64,000 nt of DNA from Sulfurisoma sp963709555 (GCA_963709555.1 CAVPWR010000003.1:556022-620021); one strand, 5' to 3'. Counted from the first letter of the stretch, positions 49,701 to 58,370 are shown. Notes: generated by a model not told the origin, from the sequence alone. Numbers and translations are program-made.

Positions 49701-50387
49701 AGCAGTCGCGCTCGCCCAGCGCCACCACGTTGCCGAAGCCGTCGCCGAAGATCTGCACCTCGATGTGGCGCGCCTCCTGCACGTACTTCTCGAGGTAGAT
49801 GCCGGCATCCTTGAAGTTGGCGCGGGCGAGGCGATCGACCGAGGCGTAGGCCTCGGCCAGCTCGTCCTCGCTCCAGATCAGGCGCATGCCGATGCCGCCG
49901 CCGCCGGCGGTGCTCTTCAGCATCACCGGGTAGCCGATGCGGCCGGGCCTCGGCGGCCGCGTGGCCGGCATCCGCCAGCAGACCGGAGCCGGGCAGCAGC
50001 GGCACGCCGCTCTTCTCGGCCAGCTCGCGCGCCGTGTGCTTGAGGCCGAAGGCGCGCATCTGGTCGGCCGAGGGGCCGACGAAGGCGATGCCGGCGGCTG
50101 CGCAGGCCTCGGCGAAGTCCGGGTTCTCGGACAGGAAGCCGTAGCCGGGGTGGATGGCCTCGGCGCCGGTGGCCTTGGCCGCCTCGATCACCTTGTCGGC
50201 GCGCAGGTAGCTCTCGGCCGCCGGCGCCGGGCCGAGGCAGACGGCCTCGTCGGCCTGCATGCACGTGGGCGGCGTGGCGGTCGGCCTCGGAATAGACGGC
50301 GACCGAGGCGATGCCGAGGCGCTTGAGGGTGCGGATGATGCGGCAGGCGATGGCGCCGCGGTTGGCGATGAGGACTTTCTTGAACAT
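46756..50387 (-). CDS. Guanidine (urea-type) carboxylase, frameshifted
   Basis: About 1,200 residues when joined. Order: biotin carboxylase (FKKVLIANRGAIACRI ... STAGGGGIGM ... LEVNTRLQVEHGVTE), KipA/AHS2-like and KipI/AHS1-like carboxyltransferase regions (GWDVGVPPSGPMDHLALRLAN region; LVELGPLVLDLELRLHVQ), then the biotinyl domain with Lys in VESMKMEIPV. ATP-dependent carboxylation of guanidine to carboxyguanidine is inferred from the riboswitch and CgdAB context. Five extra bases near 50263, 49950, 47565, 47172 and 47058 break the frame, each an added C or G. Two short repeats lie in it. Confidence 0.85.
46894..46915 (-). repeat. Short repeat 7 in the carboxylase
   Basis: AAAAGTCGGCGCTGGCG then ACACG; encodes KVGAGDT next to the biotinyl motif. 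Confidence 0.8.
47974..47996 (-). repeat. Short repeat 8 in the carboxylase
   Basis: AAAAGTCGGCGCTGGCG then ATACGGC; read in another frame as KSALAIR. Confidence 0.8.
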
Positions 50388-51041
50388 CACTGGGCGTCCC
50401 AGACGAGCAGCCGGATCGGCGTCGGGTTGTAGGCGTTGCAGGGGTTGTTGAGCTGCGGGCAGTTGGAGATCAGCACCACCACGTCCATCAGCGCGCGCAT
50501 CTCGACGTACTTGCCGGGGGCCGAGATGCCGTCCTCGAAGGTGAGCCTGCCTTCGGGCGTGACCGGCACGTTCATGAAGAAGTTGATGTTGGCGGCGATG
50601 TCGCGTTTGGACAGGTGGATGTGGCCGCAGTCGCAGTGCGCCATGGCATGCAGGAAGTTGTCGCGGCAGCTGTGCATGTGGCGCTTGTCCAGCGCGTAGC
50701 GCACGGTGTTGCTCTCGGCGGCGCAGGCGCCGCCCAGCGTGTCGTGGCGGCCGCAGGTGTCGGCGACGATCTCGAGCATCGGTCGGCCTTCGCTCGAATA
50801 CAGGCGTGGTGCCGGCGGTCAGGTAGAGCTTGCCCTGGCGGAGGATGGTGTCGGTGGAGCTGTAGCGCTCCTCGGGATCGTCGGCGTTGTAGAACAGGGT
50901 GTCCACGGCCTGGTTGCCTTCGAGGTCGAGGATGCGGAAGACCTGGCCGGTGGTGACGGTAGCCATCCACGGCTCGCCGGCGGCGCAGACTTCGTCGATG
51001 ACGGCTGTCTTGGGGTCGAGCTTGCTTGCTACGAGTGACAT
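50387..51041 (-). CDS. cgdB: Carboxyguanidine deiminase subunit CgdB (UAAP2, DUF1989), one frameshift
   Basis: About 217 residues joined. The first part (IDEVCAAGEPWMATVTTGQVFRILDLEGNQAVDTLFYNADDPEERYS) and the second (MLEIVADTCGRHDTLGGACAAESNTVRYALDKRHMHSCRDNFL) are the two halves of a DUF1989 protein, split by one extra C near 50800. These proteins were first named urea carboxylase-associated proteins and later shown to be carboxyguanidine deiminase subunits. ATG/TGA overlap with the carboxylase. Confidence 0.85.
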
Positions 51042-51050
51042 GGTGGCTCC

Positions 51051-51788
51051 TTACGCGGCGTTGTAGCGTTCGGTGTTGAGGAAGCCGCGCGCGTTCTCGG
51101 GGCGGAAGTTGCGGCAATAGTCGTCGGCCGCGGCCTCGCCGGCGTGCCAGGCGATGAGCTTCACCGGCTTCGGCGCGTAGGCCGGGTTCGGGTCGAGCGG
51201 GTGCGGCGCGGTGGAGAGCGCGACGAGGGTGTTCATCTCGAAGCGCAGGTCCACCGTGGCGCCGGCCGGCGAATGGCCGGGGTGGAAGTGCAGGGTACCG
51301 TCCGCCTCGTCCGCCGTGACCTTGCTGAAAAGGTTCACCGTCGGCCCGAGGTCGCGCTTGCCCAGCCCGTATTTGCCGAGCTCGACCAGCAGCGAGTCGC
51401 GGCCGTTGCGGATCATCTCGTTGCGTTTCGCGCCATAGGGCGCGACGCCATACTTTTTCGCGGCGAGCGCCGCGTCGGAGACGCCGCAGAGCGGGTCGTG
51501 CCAGCCCAGGCTGTCCGAGGTGATGGAGCAGAAGATGCGCCCCATGTCGGAGTAGAGGCAGTGGCCGCGCGTGAGCAGGGCGGTGTGCTGGGCCTTGAGG
51601 GTGTCGGGCATGTTGTAGCGCTCGAGCTTGTCCTCGGGGTTGAAGAACAGCAGCGAGGCGTTGGCGCCGCCTTCGAGATCGACGAAGCGCAGCGCCATGC
51701 CGCGGCGCATCAGGCCCGACCAGTGGGTGCCGGCGGGGACGACGTGCTCCCAGCGCAGGCGGTCCGAGGGAATGAGTGGAATGTTCAT
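51051..51788 (-). CDS. cgdA: Carboxyguanidine deiminase subunit CgdA (UAAP1, DUF1989)
   Basis: A 245-residue DUF1989 protein, intact (VVPAGTHWSGLMRRGMALRFVDLEGGANASLLFFNPEDKLERYNMPDTLKAQHTALLTRGHCLYSDMGRIF in pieces). With CgdB it converts carboxyguanidine to allophanate plus ammonia. Start overlaps the ATPase stop by ATGA; 9 bases separate it from cgdB. The A/B naming rests on order and length. Confidence 0.85.
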   Translation of the reverse strand: MNIPLIPSDRLRWEHVVPAGTHWSGLMRRGMALRFVDLEGGANASLLFFNPEDKLERYNMPDTLKAQHTALLTRGHCLYSDMGRIFCSITSDSLGWHDPLCGVSDAALAAKKYGVAPYGAKRNEMIRNGRDSLLVELGKYGLGKRDLGPTVNLFSKVTADEADGTLHFHPGHSPAGATVDLRFEMNTLVALSTAPHPLDPNPAYAPKPVKLIAWHAGEAAADDYCRNFRPENARGFLNTERYNAA

Positions 51789-52617
51789 GATGTCGGCTGG
51801 TTGAGTTTTTCGAGGAGTTCGAAATCGGTCTTCATGCCCGAGGTCTCGCGGATGCGGGCGAGGATTTCCTTCTTGAGGGCGAGGAATTCGGGCGCGTGCT
51901 TCATGTCCTGCTCGCGCTCGGCCGGCAGCGGCACGTCGTAGATCTGCGCGATGCGGCCGGGGCGCGGCGCCATCAGCACGATGCGGTTGCCGAGGTAGAT
52001 CGCTTCCTCGACGTCGTGGGTGACGAAGGCGATGGTGGTCTTCTCGATCTTGTGCACGTGGCGGATCAGGTCGTGCATCACCTCGCGCGTCTGCGCGTCG
52101 AGCGCGCCGAAGGGCTCGTCCATCAGCAGGATCTCGGGCTTGGGCATCAGCGCGCGGGCGATGGCGACGCGCTGCTGCATGCCGCCGGAGAGCTGGTTGG
52201 GATAGGCGTCGCCGGCGTGGGCCAGGCCCATCAGCCGCAGCAGGGCGTCGGCGCGGCCGCTGGCGGCCTCGACGTCGGACATGGTGCGCTCGGCGTATGC
52301 ACCTTGAGGCGGCGGCACCACTTGATGTTGTCCATCACCGACAGCCAGGGGTAGAGGCTGTAGTGCTGGAACACCATGGCGCGGTCGGCGCCGGGGCCGG
52401 CGACGGGGTGGCCGGAAACCTGAAGCTCGCCGCCGTCGTGCCATTCGAGGCCGCCGATGGTGCGCAGCAGCGTCGACTTGCCGCAGCCCGAGGCGCCGAC
52501 GAAGGTGACGAACTCGTTGTCGAAGATGTCGAGGTCGATGCCGGACAGCGCCTGCACGGCCGCGGCGCCTTCGCCGAAGGTCTTGGTGAGGCCGCGGATG
52601 CTGATCTTGGCGCTCAT
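51785..52617 (-). CDS. ABC transporter ATPase (nitrate/taurine type), one frameshift
   Basis: About 277 residues joined. Walker A GASGCGKSTLL, Q-loop FQHYSLYPWLSV, signature LSGGMQQRVAIARAL, Walker B ILLMDEPFGALD and the switch His in FVTHDVEEA. The frame breaks near 52300 (between KWCRRLK and AYAERTM). NitT/TauT-type, here predicted to energise guanidine import. ATGA overlaps on both sides. Confidence 0.85.
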
Positions 52618-53426
52618 TTGAAATGCAGCCAGGGGAAGGACTTGCGGTGCATGGCACGGAAAGCCTGGTCGATGATCAGGCCGATGACGCCGATCAGCAG
52701 GATGCCGGCGAAGATCTTGTCGGTCTGCATGAAGCGCTGCGCCTTGAGGATGGAGTAGCCGAGGCCCGAGTTGGCGGCGACCAGCTCGGCCACCACCAGG
52801 TAGGTCCAGGCCCAGCCCATGGTGATGCGCAGGGTGTCGAGCAGGGCCGGCTTGGCCGACTGCAGCAGCACCTGCTCGACGATCTCGCCGCGCGAGGCGC
52901 CCAGCGTCTGCGCCGCCTCGACCTGCGCGGCCGGCACGCGGCGCACGTCCTCGGCCACCATCAGCACCATCTGGAAGAAGGTGCCGATGAAAATGATCGC
53001 GATCTTCGAGCTTTCCTCGATGCCGATCCACAGCATCACCAGCGGGATGAAGGCGACGGCCGGCATGTAGCGGATGAAGTCGGTCAGCGGCTCGAGCAGC
53101 GCCTGCACCGGCCGCCAGGTGCCGATCATCAGGCCCAGCGGCACGGCGATGACCGCCGACAGCGCCCAGCCGGCGACGACGCGATAGACGCTGATGGAGA
53201 CGTCGCCGAGCAGCTCGTCCTCCGTCGCCCAGGTGACGAGGCGCCGGGCCACGTCGACGGGCGAGGGCATGAAGACCTTGTCCATCAGTTCGAGCGCGGC
53301 GACGCCCCACCACATGCCCAGCGGCAGCAGCAGGCCGACGAGCGCCAGCAGCCAGTAGCGGCGGGAAGAGATCGGCGCGCGGATCGCCCAGAATCCGGGG
53401 CCCATGTTGCGCGGGGGTACGGCCAT
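52614..53426 (-). CDS. ABC transporter permease (guanidine importer)
   Basis: A 270-residue BPD-type permease with six membrane segments and the EAA loop (EAAQTLGASRGEIVEQVLLQSAKPALLDTLRI). The start at 53426 has a GGGAG ribosome site. First gene of the riboswitch-controlled operon, only about 45 bases downstream of the aptamer. A solute-binding protein gene, usual at this position in such operons, is absent. Confidence 0.9.
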   Translation of the reverse strand: MAVPPRNMGPGFWAIRAPISSRRYWLLALVGLLLPLGMWWGVAALELMDKVFMPSPVDVARRLVTWATEDELLGDVSISVYRVVAGWALSAVIAVPLGLMIGTWRPVQALLEPLTDFIRYMPAVAFIPLVMLWIGIEESSKIAIIFIGTFFQMVLMVAEDVRRVPAAQVEAAQTLGASRGEIVEQVLLQSAKPALLDTLRITMGWAWTYLVVAELVAANSGLGYSILKAQRFMQTDKIFAGILLIGVIGLIIDQAFRAMHRKSFPWLHFK

Positions 53427-53471
53427 CTTCGGCTCCCTAATCGGTTGAACAGCGGGAGCGACGCGCGACCT

Positions 53472-53575
53472 CGTCCTCCCGGGCTTTTGTCCCTCCGTGG
53501 AGCCGCGCATTCGCGTGGCCGGCGGCTCTCGGACCAGTCACCTCGACAAAGAGGCCGGAACCCTAGCCGCGCTTC
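53472..53575 (-). promoter_or_regulatory. Guanidine-I (ykkC) riboswitch
   Basis: On the minus strand the conserved blocks appear in order: CTAGGGTTCCGG, then GACTGGTCCGAGAG, then CACGGAGGGACAAAAGCCC with GGGAGG. These are the diagnostic ykkC/guanidine-I sequences. GCGCGGCT and AGCCGC arms around them pair. It sits directly upstream of the ABC permease and should activate the operon when guanidine is bound. Confidence 0.95.
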
Positions 53576-53589
53576 GAGCAGCGATGAGA

Positions 53590-54083
53590 ATCGCTCCCTT
53601 GCCCTACGTACAGCAAGGGGTGTGCCATGCGAAAACGGGTAGCCGATGCACTATCGGCGGGCTGCGATGCGGGGTTGGCCGGAAAGAGGCACCGATGTGG
53701 GGCGTTGGATGCCCGGGCGTGGTGCATCTGGGCATCGGGGGCGTCGGGGCAGAGAGGGTGCAGCTGGCCCCGTCCTGTTCTATTTGTAGATAGGGCGGTT
53801 AGCGCTAGAAAGCGTCGGGCATCCGCTCATCGGCCAGAGCCGACATCGTCAGATTCGGTGCGATATTGGCAAATGACAGCAATGCGGCAATCTGCCGAAT
53901 TCACACTTCCAGCCATAACGGGTCAGTCAAGGTGGACGCACAATTCTGTTTGGAAGGCACATCGCGCTTCCGCTGAATGTCTGGATTACGGCGAGCTAGT
54001 TTCCACCTTCACTGCCCGCAGCCAGCCAGAAGCCGACATAGGCTTGTGGCTGCTATGGGGTGATTCGATTTCGGGGGGGGTGC
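53590..54083. other. Gene-free stretch upstream of higBA
   Basis: About 490 bases between the riboswitch and the higB promoter. GC content falls across it from the core genome into an AT-richer patch. Long ORFs here lack ribosome sites and known motifs and are not called. The operon promoter for the riboswitch transcript must lie at its left end. Confidence 0.4.
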
Positions 54084-54111
54084 TTGACGTGTGGCACGAT
54101 AGGCCTACAAT
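54084..54111 (+). promoter_or_regulatory. Promoter of higBA
   Basis: TTGACG (54084-54089), a 16-base spacer and TACAAT (54106-54111). Confidence 0.7.
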
Positions 54112-54112
54112 C

Positions 54113-54127
54113 CTCCCATATTGGGAG
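54113..54127. promoter_or_regulatory. Operator palindrome CTCCCATATTGGGAG
   Basis: A perfect inverted repeat (6-bp arms, 3-bp spacer) just after the -10 element and 7 bases before the toxin start. Position and symmetry fit autorepression by HigA. Confidence 0.7.
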
Positions 54128-54134
54128 ATATCTA

Positions 54135-54443
54135 ATGCGGGTGGTAGCCAAGAGTTCGTTGGTCAAATTTTGGAGTCAGCCCGGGCATACCGATTCGCAA
54201 GGCGCTTTGCAAAGCTGGTACGACGAGGCGATCAAGGCTGAATGGAAAACCCCGCAGGACATAAAAGATCAATACAGCAGCGCAAGTATCTGCGCCGGCA
54301 AGCGGGTAGTGTTCAACATTGCAGGGAACAAGTATCGATTGGTCGTGGAAATGCAGTATCGAGCGGGGATCGCCTGGGTCAAGTTTGTTGGAACCCATGC
54401 GCGGTATGACCAAATCAATGTGGAGACCGTGAATGAATATTAA
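54135..54443 (+). CDS. higB: HigB-type mRNA interferase toxin
   Basis: A 102-residue RelE-superfamily HigB toxin: KFWSQPGHTDSQGALQSWYDEA, ASICAGKRVVFNIAGNKYRLV and VKFVGTHARYDQINVETV are the family blocks, the last carrying the conserved His and Tyr. Toxin-first order, with the antitoxin overlapping by 11 bases, is typical of higBA. Cleaves translated mRNA on ribosomes when unopposed. Confidence 0.9.
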   Translation: MRVVAKSSLVKFWSQPGHTDSQGALQSWYDEAIKAEWKTPQDIKDQYSSASICAGKRVVFNIAGNKYRLVVEMQYRAGIAWVKFVGTHARYDQINVETVNEY

Positions 54444-54789
54444 GCCGATCCGCAGCGACGACGATTTGCGTGCTGCGTTCAAACGTCTGGAGCGAGTGTT
54501 CCAGGCCGAGGAGGGAACACCCGAGGCGGACGAGATGGAAATTCTTGTAACGCTGATCGAGGCCTATGAACACAAGCATTTCCCGACGAGTCCTGCGGAT
54601 CCGGTCGATGCCATCAAGTTCAGGATGGAACAGCAGGGGCTCACCCCAAAGGATCTTGAGCGCTATATTGGATCGAGTGGCCGGGTCTCTGAAGTGTTGA
54701 ACCGCAAGCGTCGGCTAAGCCTAAAGATGGTGAAACGCCTGCACGATGGATTGCATATTCCATACGAAAGCCTTCTGGCGGCAGCATAG
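54433..54789 (+). CDS. higA: HigA-type antitoxin
   Basis: A 118-residue antitoxin. N-terminal region (residues 1-55) likely binds the toxin; the C-terminal helix-turn-helix is at about 65-110 (GLTPKDLERYIGSSGRVSEVLNRKRRLSLKMVKRLHDGL). It should neutralise HigB and repress the promoter at the 54113-54127 palindrome. Confidence 0.9.
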   Translation: MNIKPIRSDDDLRAAFKRLERVFQAEEGTPEADEMEILVTLIEAYEHKHFPTSPADPVDAIKFRMEQQGLTPKDLERYIGSSGRVSEVLNRKRRLSLKMVKRLHDGLHIPYESLLAAA

Positions 54790-54837
54790 GCTGGCCTGAG
54801 TGACTGCTTCTGATTGAGCAAAACAAACCTGTCTGTG

Positions 54838-54955
54838 ACTGCAACGGGGCGTGAGCACTCGGTGACGAGCGGCTGCTTCCAGGAAGCGAAACCTAAAGGT
54901 CCGCTTTCTGGTAATGAACTCGGTAAGGTTGTCGTCGTGTCCCGACCCTCTGCAG
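54838..54955. repeat. Intergenic direct repeat, copy 1 (about 110 bp)
   Basis: Shares GCAACGGGGCG, CACTCGGTGACGAGCGGCTG, AAGGTCCGCTTTC and GTCGTCGTGTCCCGACCCT with 57168-57276 in the same order and orientation. No gene lies in it. Role unknown; it may be a small non-autonomous element or a recombination scar. Confidence 0.75.
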
Positions 54956-55085
54956 TCCTTCGTCACCGTATAAGTTCATCGTCAGGTATCAAATCTAAGT
55001 AGTCACCCGGTGCGTTTTTCCCCGGACAACGGTTTGGCCCGGAGTTGCCGTTGGCGGATCGGTCGGTATCCGTCTGCAATGCCTG

Positions 55086-56106
55086 TTAACTGCTACTCGA
55101 CACTGACTGCCTGCTGCGCCAGTCCCCCGGCGGCATGCCGAAGAGCCGCTTGAACGCGCGATTGAACGATGCTTCGGATTCGTATCCGGTCTGGTCGGCG
55201 ATGGTCTTGATCGGCGTATTGCCGGTCTTTAGTTTCTGGGCTGCCATCTGAAGTCGCCAACGCGACAGGTATTGCATGGGCGGCAATTCGAGGAAATGCT
55301 TGAAGCGTTCGGCCAGTACCGTGCGTGAAACGCCAACCTGGCGCGCTAGCCCGTCGAACGCTCCAGTCCTGCATCGGTGCCGCATGCAGATGCCTGAGGG
55401 CAGCCCCCACTACCGGATCGCTGACGGCGGCAAACCAGCCCACCTCATCGGGGGGCTGACTTTGCATATGTTTTCGTAATATCTCGACGAACATGAGCTC
55501 GGTGAGGCGTGGCAGCATGCTGCGTGCACCGGGCTGTGTCTGATTAACTTCGTCGACCGTATGCTGGATGGTGCTGGCGAGCCAGCCATCGGACGCGCCG
55601 GGCCGTACGTGAAGCAAAACCGGCAGGTGATGCAAAATGGGATGGAACAGCAACTCATCGCATTGAAGGAAGCCACATATGAGTTGGGTAAACGCACCAC
55701 CTCCCCCGTCATGGCGCGTCACTTGAATGCCTGACCACGGGGGTGGCGGCAACAATTGCCCTGGCGACACGCCTTGATCAGATTTCTTGTGACCGAAGAG
55801 ATCGTGGCCATCACCGTAAGGCAATAGAACCACATCGCCTGCTTCCAGCCAGACGCGTTCAAGATCACTTATTTCCAGCCAGCAGCCGCCCTCGGCGACA
55901 ATATGGAAGGGAATGATGTGTTCGGTGCGAAACGGCAGCAACTTTGCAAGTTGGGTGGACGCGGGGGCGATGAGCCACCAAGGCTCGCGAAACTCAGCGC
56001 GGAACAGCACGACGCCGGCGAGGTGCATGCTGCCGAGCAGGTCAGACAGCGGATCCGCAGCGAAATCATTCAGCGTTTCGGACAAGACTTGCGGTTTTTC
56101 GGCCAT
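55086..56106 (-). CDS. AraC-family regulator with cupin sensor, one frameshift
   Basis: About 340 residues joined. The N-terminal cupin_6 domain (LLGSMHLAGVVLFRAEFREPWWL, HIVAEGGCWLEI, LEAGDVVLLPYGDGHDL) is followed by two AraC helix-turn-helix motifs (GLARQVGVSRTVLAERFKHF; PIKTIADQTGYESEASFNRAFKRLFG). One extra C near 55357 separates the halves. ATG 56106 has GGGAG at good spacing; ATG 56115 abuts it. Divergent from the two small genes at 56.2-56.9 kb, the probable targets. Confidence 0.8.
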
Positions 56107-56218
56107 AGCTTCCATCTCCCAGTTTGACTAGCCTTATGTCAGGGCAATGCAAACGATCTGACTTCACTCCGCGCGTGCACAGCCCAAGATCAACCAGGTA
56201 AACGGATAGGAGGTCGAT

Positions 56219-56452
56219 ATGGGAACCACACTAACAGACGTTCTCGTGCATGTGAACGAAAGCATGGATGAAGCAACGATATGTGGCATCGAACAGGATA
56301 TACGCAATGACGTTGGGGTTATCTCGGTTGGTCACCGTACCGACCAGGCGCATTTTCTGATGGTGGTGTATGACTCCGGGGTTACCCAAGCAGCCAGTTT
56401 GTTGCAACCGTTGCGGGCACAGGGGCTGCACGCCCAAGTGATCGGCTTGTGA
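56219..56452 (+). CDS. Small HMA-like protein (77 aa)
   Basis: A 77-residue protein with an alternating beta-alpha pattern compatible with a ferredoxin-like fold (TDVLVHVNESMDEATICGIEQDIRNDVGVISVG, then HFLMVVYD), similar in layout to HMA domains but with no CxxC. AGGAGG ribosome site. Cotranscribed with the membrane protein gene 19 bases downstream. Confidence 0.55.
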   Translation: MGTTLTDVLVHVNESMDEATICGIEQDIRNDVGVISVGHRTDQAHFLMVVYDSGVTQAASLLQPLRAQGLHAQVIGL

Positions 56453-56471
56453 AATGCCAAGGAGAGACGAC

Positions 56472-56885
56472 ATGATTCAATACCGGGAAATCAGCTGGTG
56501 GTACTGGGCCGTAACTTCAGTCTTGCTGATTGCGGGACTGGTAGGCTGGGGAACGGCCTTTTATCTTGCGGCAGGTTTGAGCGCTTGGCAGATCATTCAC
56601 TTCCGTTGGCGCGAAGGCCGTTTCTCGGCCTTTTCCGTGCAAGTGCGAATTGCCTATACGGCCATGTTGCTTCTCGCCCTGTGGGAACCGATGCGCTGGC
56701 TTTTCTGGGTTCCGGCGATCGGCACGCCGGCGCAGGTTCTGTTCGGCTATTGCACTTTGGCGCGCTGCCTGTCACTGTTGCCTTGGAACCGAGCCGAGTC
56801 GCTGACCTGGCGGCTGGTCAGACGCACCTTCTTCTCGCCGCCGGTGAAGGGTAGCATCCTTCAAGGTTTGCCTGCCACATCATGA
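56472..56885 (+). CDS. Small membrane protein (137 aa)
   Basis: A 137-residue protein with about four hydrophobic segments (WWYWAVTSVLLIAGLVGWGTAFYLAAGL, IAYTAMLLLALWEPMRWLFWV). The family is not recognised with confidence. AAGGAGAG ribosome site at good spacing. Divergent from the AraC-family regulator together with the preceding gene. Confidence 0.6.
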   Translation: MIQYREISWWYWAVTSVLLIAGLVGWGTAFYLAAGLSAWQIIHFRWREGRFSAFSVQVRIAYTAMLLLALWEPMRWLFWVPAIGTPAQVLFGYCTLARCLSLLPWNRAESLTWRLVRRTFFSPPVKGSILQGLPATS

Positions 56886-57322
56886 TGACCATTTGAAGGT
56901 CTGCAGGACCGCCTTGGCAATGAGTATTCGGGATGGTCGCTTCAGGGCTTTCGTTCTCGAGTAAGTCTTGTCTTTCGCGACCGAGTTGTTCGAGTAGGCA
57001 GTCCGGCAGTTCTTAGAATGGAGCGGCCATTCAATTTGCTGGTTTGTGGGATCGTTGAGCGGCAACTCCTGGCCGGTAGGGTGAGGTCGCCAACGGCCGC
57101 TTCGTAGATGCCCGGTTCCTAGAAGGCGAACTTTGGCGAACGGCCGCTACGGAGAAAGCTGGGCGGCAGCAACGGGGCGATGTGCACTCGGTGACGAGCG
57201 GCTGGTTCGGGAAGCGAAACCTCAAGGTCCGCTTTCCGGCAATGAACTCAGTAAGGTGGTCGTCGTGTCCCGACCCTAAGCGGAAGTAGCCTGACATGTA
57301 AAGCGGCCGTTCAAGGTTTAGC
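56886..57322. other. Gene-free stretch with repeats
   Basis: No gene is seen. It holds the second copy of the 110-bp direct repeat and the edge of the right inverted-repeat arm. AT content is higher than in the core genome. Confidence 0.5.
57168..57276. repeat. Intergenic direct repeat, copy 2 (about 110 bp)
   Basis: Partner of 54838-54955. Its right end (GTGTCCCGACCCT) coincides with the boundary of the right inverted-repeat arm at about 57268, so two repeat systems meet here. Confidence 0.75.
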
Positions 57323-58084
57323 TTAATCGGTTGGCGGCGCTAGCGCAAAACCCGAAGAGTTTTTGTCCAGACCACGCTCGATATAGTATGAATAGCCGTA
57401 TTCCCCTTCAGCCAGGGCCAGAAGTTTCGCGCCTGTGCTTTTACATAAAACCTCAATATCGTTGACGGAGCCCGGATCGATAGAAACGATTTCGAGTAGT
57501 TCTCCGACCGCCAATCGGCGAAGCGAGCGGGCAGTATGGAGTAGCGGAAGCGGGCACCCCATGCGCCTGGCATCAAGCGAATCGGCGACCTGCGGATGCT
57601 TTGGCACGGCGGGCAGCTGTTTCCCTAAACGATGATTTGGCAGTTTTGACGCAGCTTTATTACTGGCGGCAAGCTGCGCCGCATCCATGGTCGAGATGAC
57701 CCAGCTTGGGGCTGGCGCATTGCCATAGATGTTGCACATCGAGGTGATGAATTTCGGGTCGAAGATACGGATTAGTGTTGGGTCTGTTAATGAGTCGGTG
57801 AATACGAGTCCGCAGTAGTCTTGCGGATGTGACTTTCGAAGGTAGCCGTTGAGTGCATTCAGAGAAGAAGCGAGGCCAGTACTGGTATCGACGACATTGG
57901 CTCGGTTATCACCTTGTAGTGGTGTGTCATTATCGAAAACATGCCACCTTGAATCCCCTGAATGCAGGATGACGTGCCAGATCTGGTCGAGGATATGCCA
58001 GTCAATAACCCCCGCAAGGGTGCCGGACATTAATTCGACAGGCTGATTGGATGCGCTGATTTTTTCGTTCATGGCACAAGTCAT
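57323..58084 (-). CDS. Uncharacterised N-terminal domain fused to a TusA/SirA-like domain (intact copy)
   Basis: A 253-residue protein. The first 150 residues (SGTLAGVIDWHILDQIWHVILHSGDSRWHVFDNDTP, DYCGLVFTDSLTDPTLIRIFDPKFI) match no family that I recognise. Residues about 170-250 form a TusA-like sulfur-carrier domain with the CPxP signature (MGCPLPLLHTARSLRRL) and EGEYGYSYYIERG. TusA proteins pass persulfide sulfur, so the N-terminal part may be a partner or sensor. Start codon uncertain: MTCAM at 58084 or the Met 12 bases downstream; neither has a clear ribosome site. The left copy is frameshifted. Confidence 0.75.
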   Translation of the reverse strand: MTCAMNEKISASNQPVELMSGTLAGVIDWHILDQIWHVILHSGDSRWHVFDNDTPLQGDNRANVVDTSTGLASSLNALNGYLRKSHPQDYCGLVFTDSLTDPTLIRIFDPKFITSMCNIYGNAPAPSWVISTMDAAQLAASNKAASKLPNHRLGKQLPAVPKHPQVADSLDARRMGCPLPLLHTARSLRRLAVGELLEIVSIDPGSVNDIEVLCKSTGAKLLALAEGEYGYSYYIERGLDKNSSGFALAPPTD

Positions 58085-58109
58085 ATATTTTCGTTGCCGA
58101 TTTCAACTG

Positions 58110-58300
58110 AGCCTATTACGACTCTGCCCTTCTCGCCTCGGCTCTACGTCGCCATCGAACAGCTTGACGTGAGCTGCTCCCACCTTGGCGAGTCCTAGCA
58201 TGCCTACGCAACTCGGGCGTTTCACGGATCCTCGTAGACCCGCCGACGGAATGGGTGTTGCCCTCCCACGTTTTGCTGCCCCAGGTTAGCGATCTCCCTA
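58110..58300 (-). pseudogene. Degraded YdhR-like gene
   Basis: Patches such as GTCAAGCTGTTCGATGGCGAC and CCGACGGAATGGGTGTTG (minus/plus mixed) match the intact gene 33127-33447 but are separated by gaps and substitutions. No open frame remains. The gene is broken in this arm only. Confidence 0.65.
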
Positions 58301-58370
58301 TCTTCTATTATCTCCGCATGATTGATAATCTACCTCACGACTAATAGAGAATCTCTGATTTATTGAGAAT

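Noticed and set aside
46756..50387. Programmed frameshifting as an explanation for the multi-frame genes
   Set aside because: Breaks are numerous, scattered, lack slippery heptamers or downstream structures, and occur in many unrelated genes.
53627..54241. A 204-codon plus-strand ORF before higB
   Set aside because: Composition changes along it, there is no ribosome site or motif, and its end overlaps the higB promoter and start.
54838..57276. Integron attC sites as an explanation for the 110-bp repeats
   Set aside because: No conserved R'' and R' core sites (GTTRRRY/RYYYAAC) with the right spacing were seen, and no integron integrase is present.
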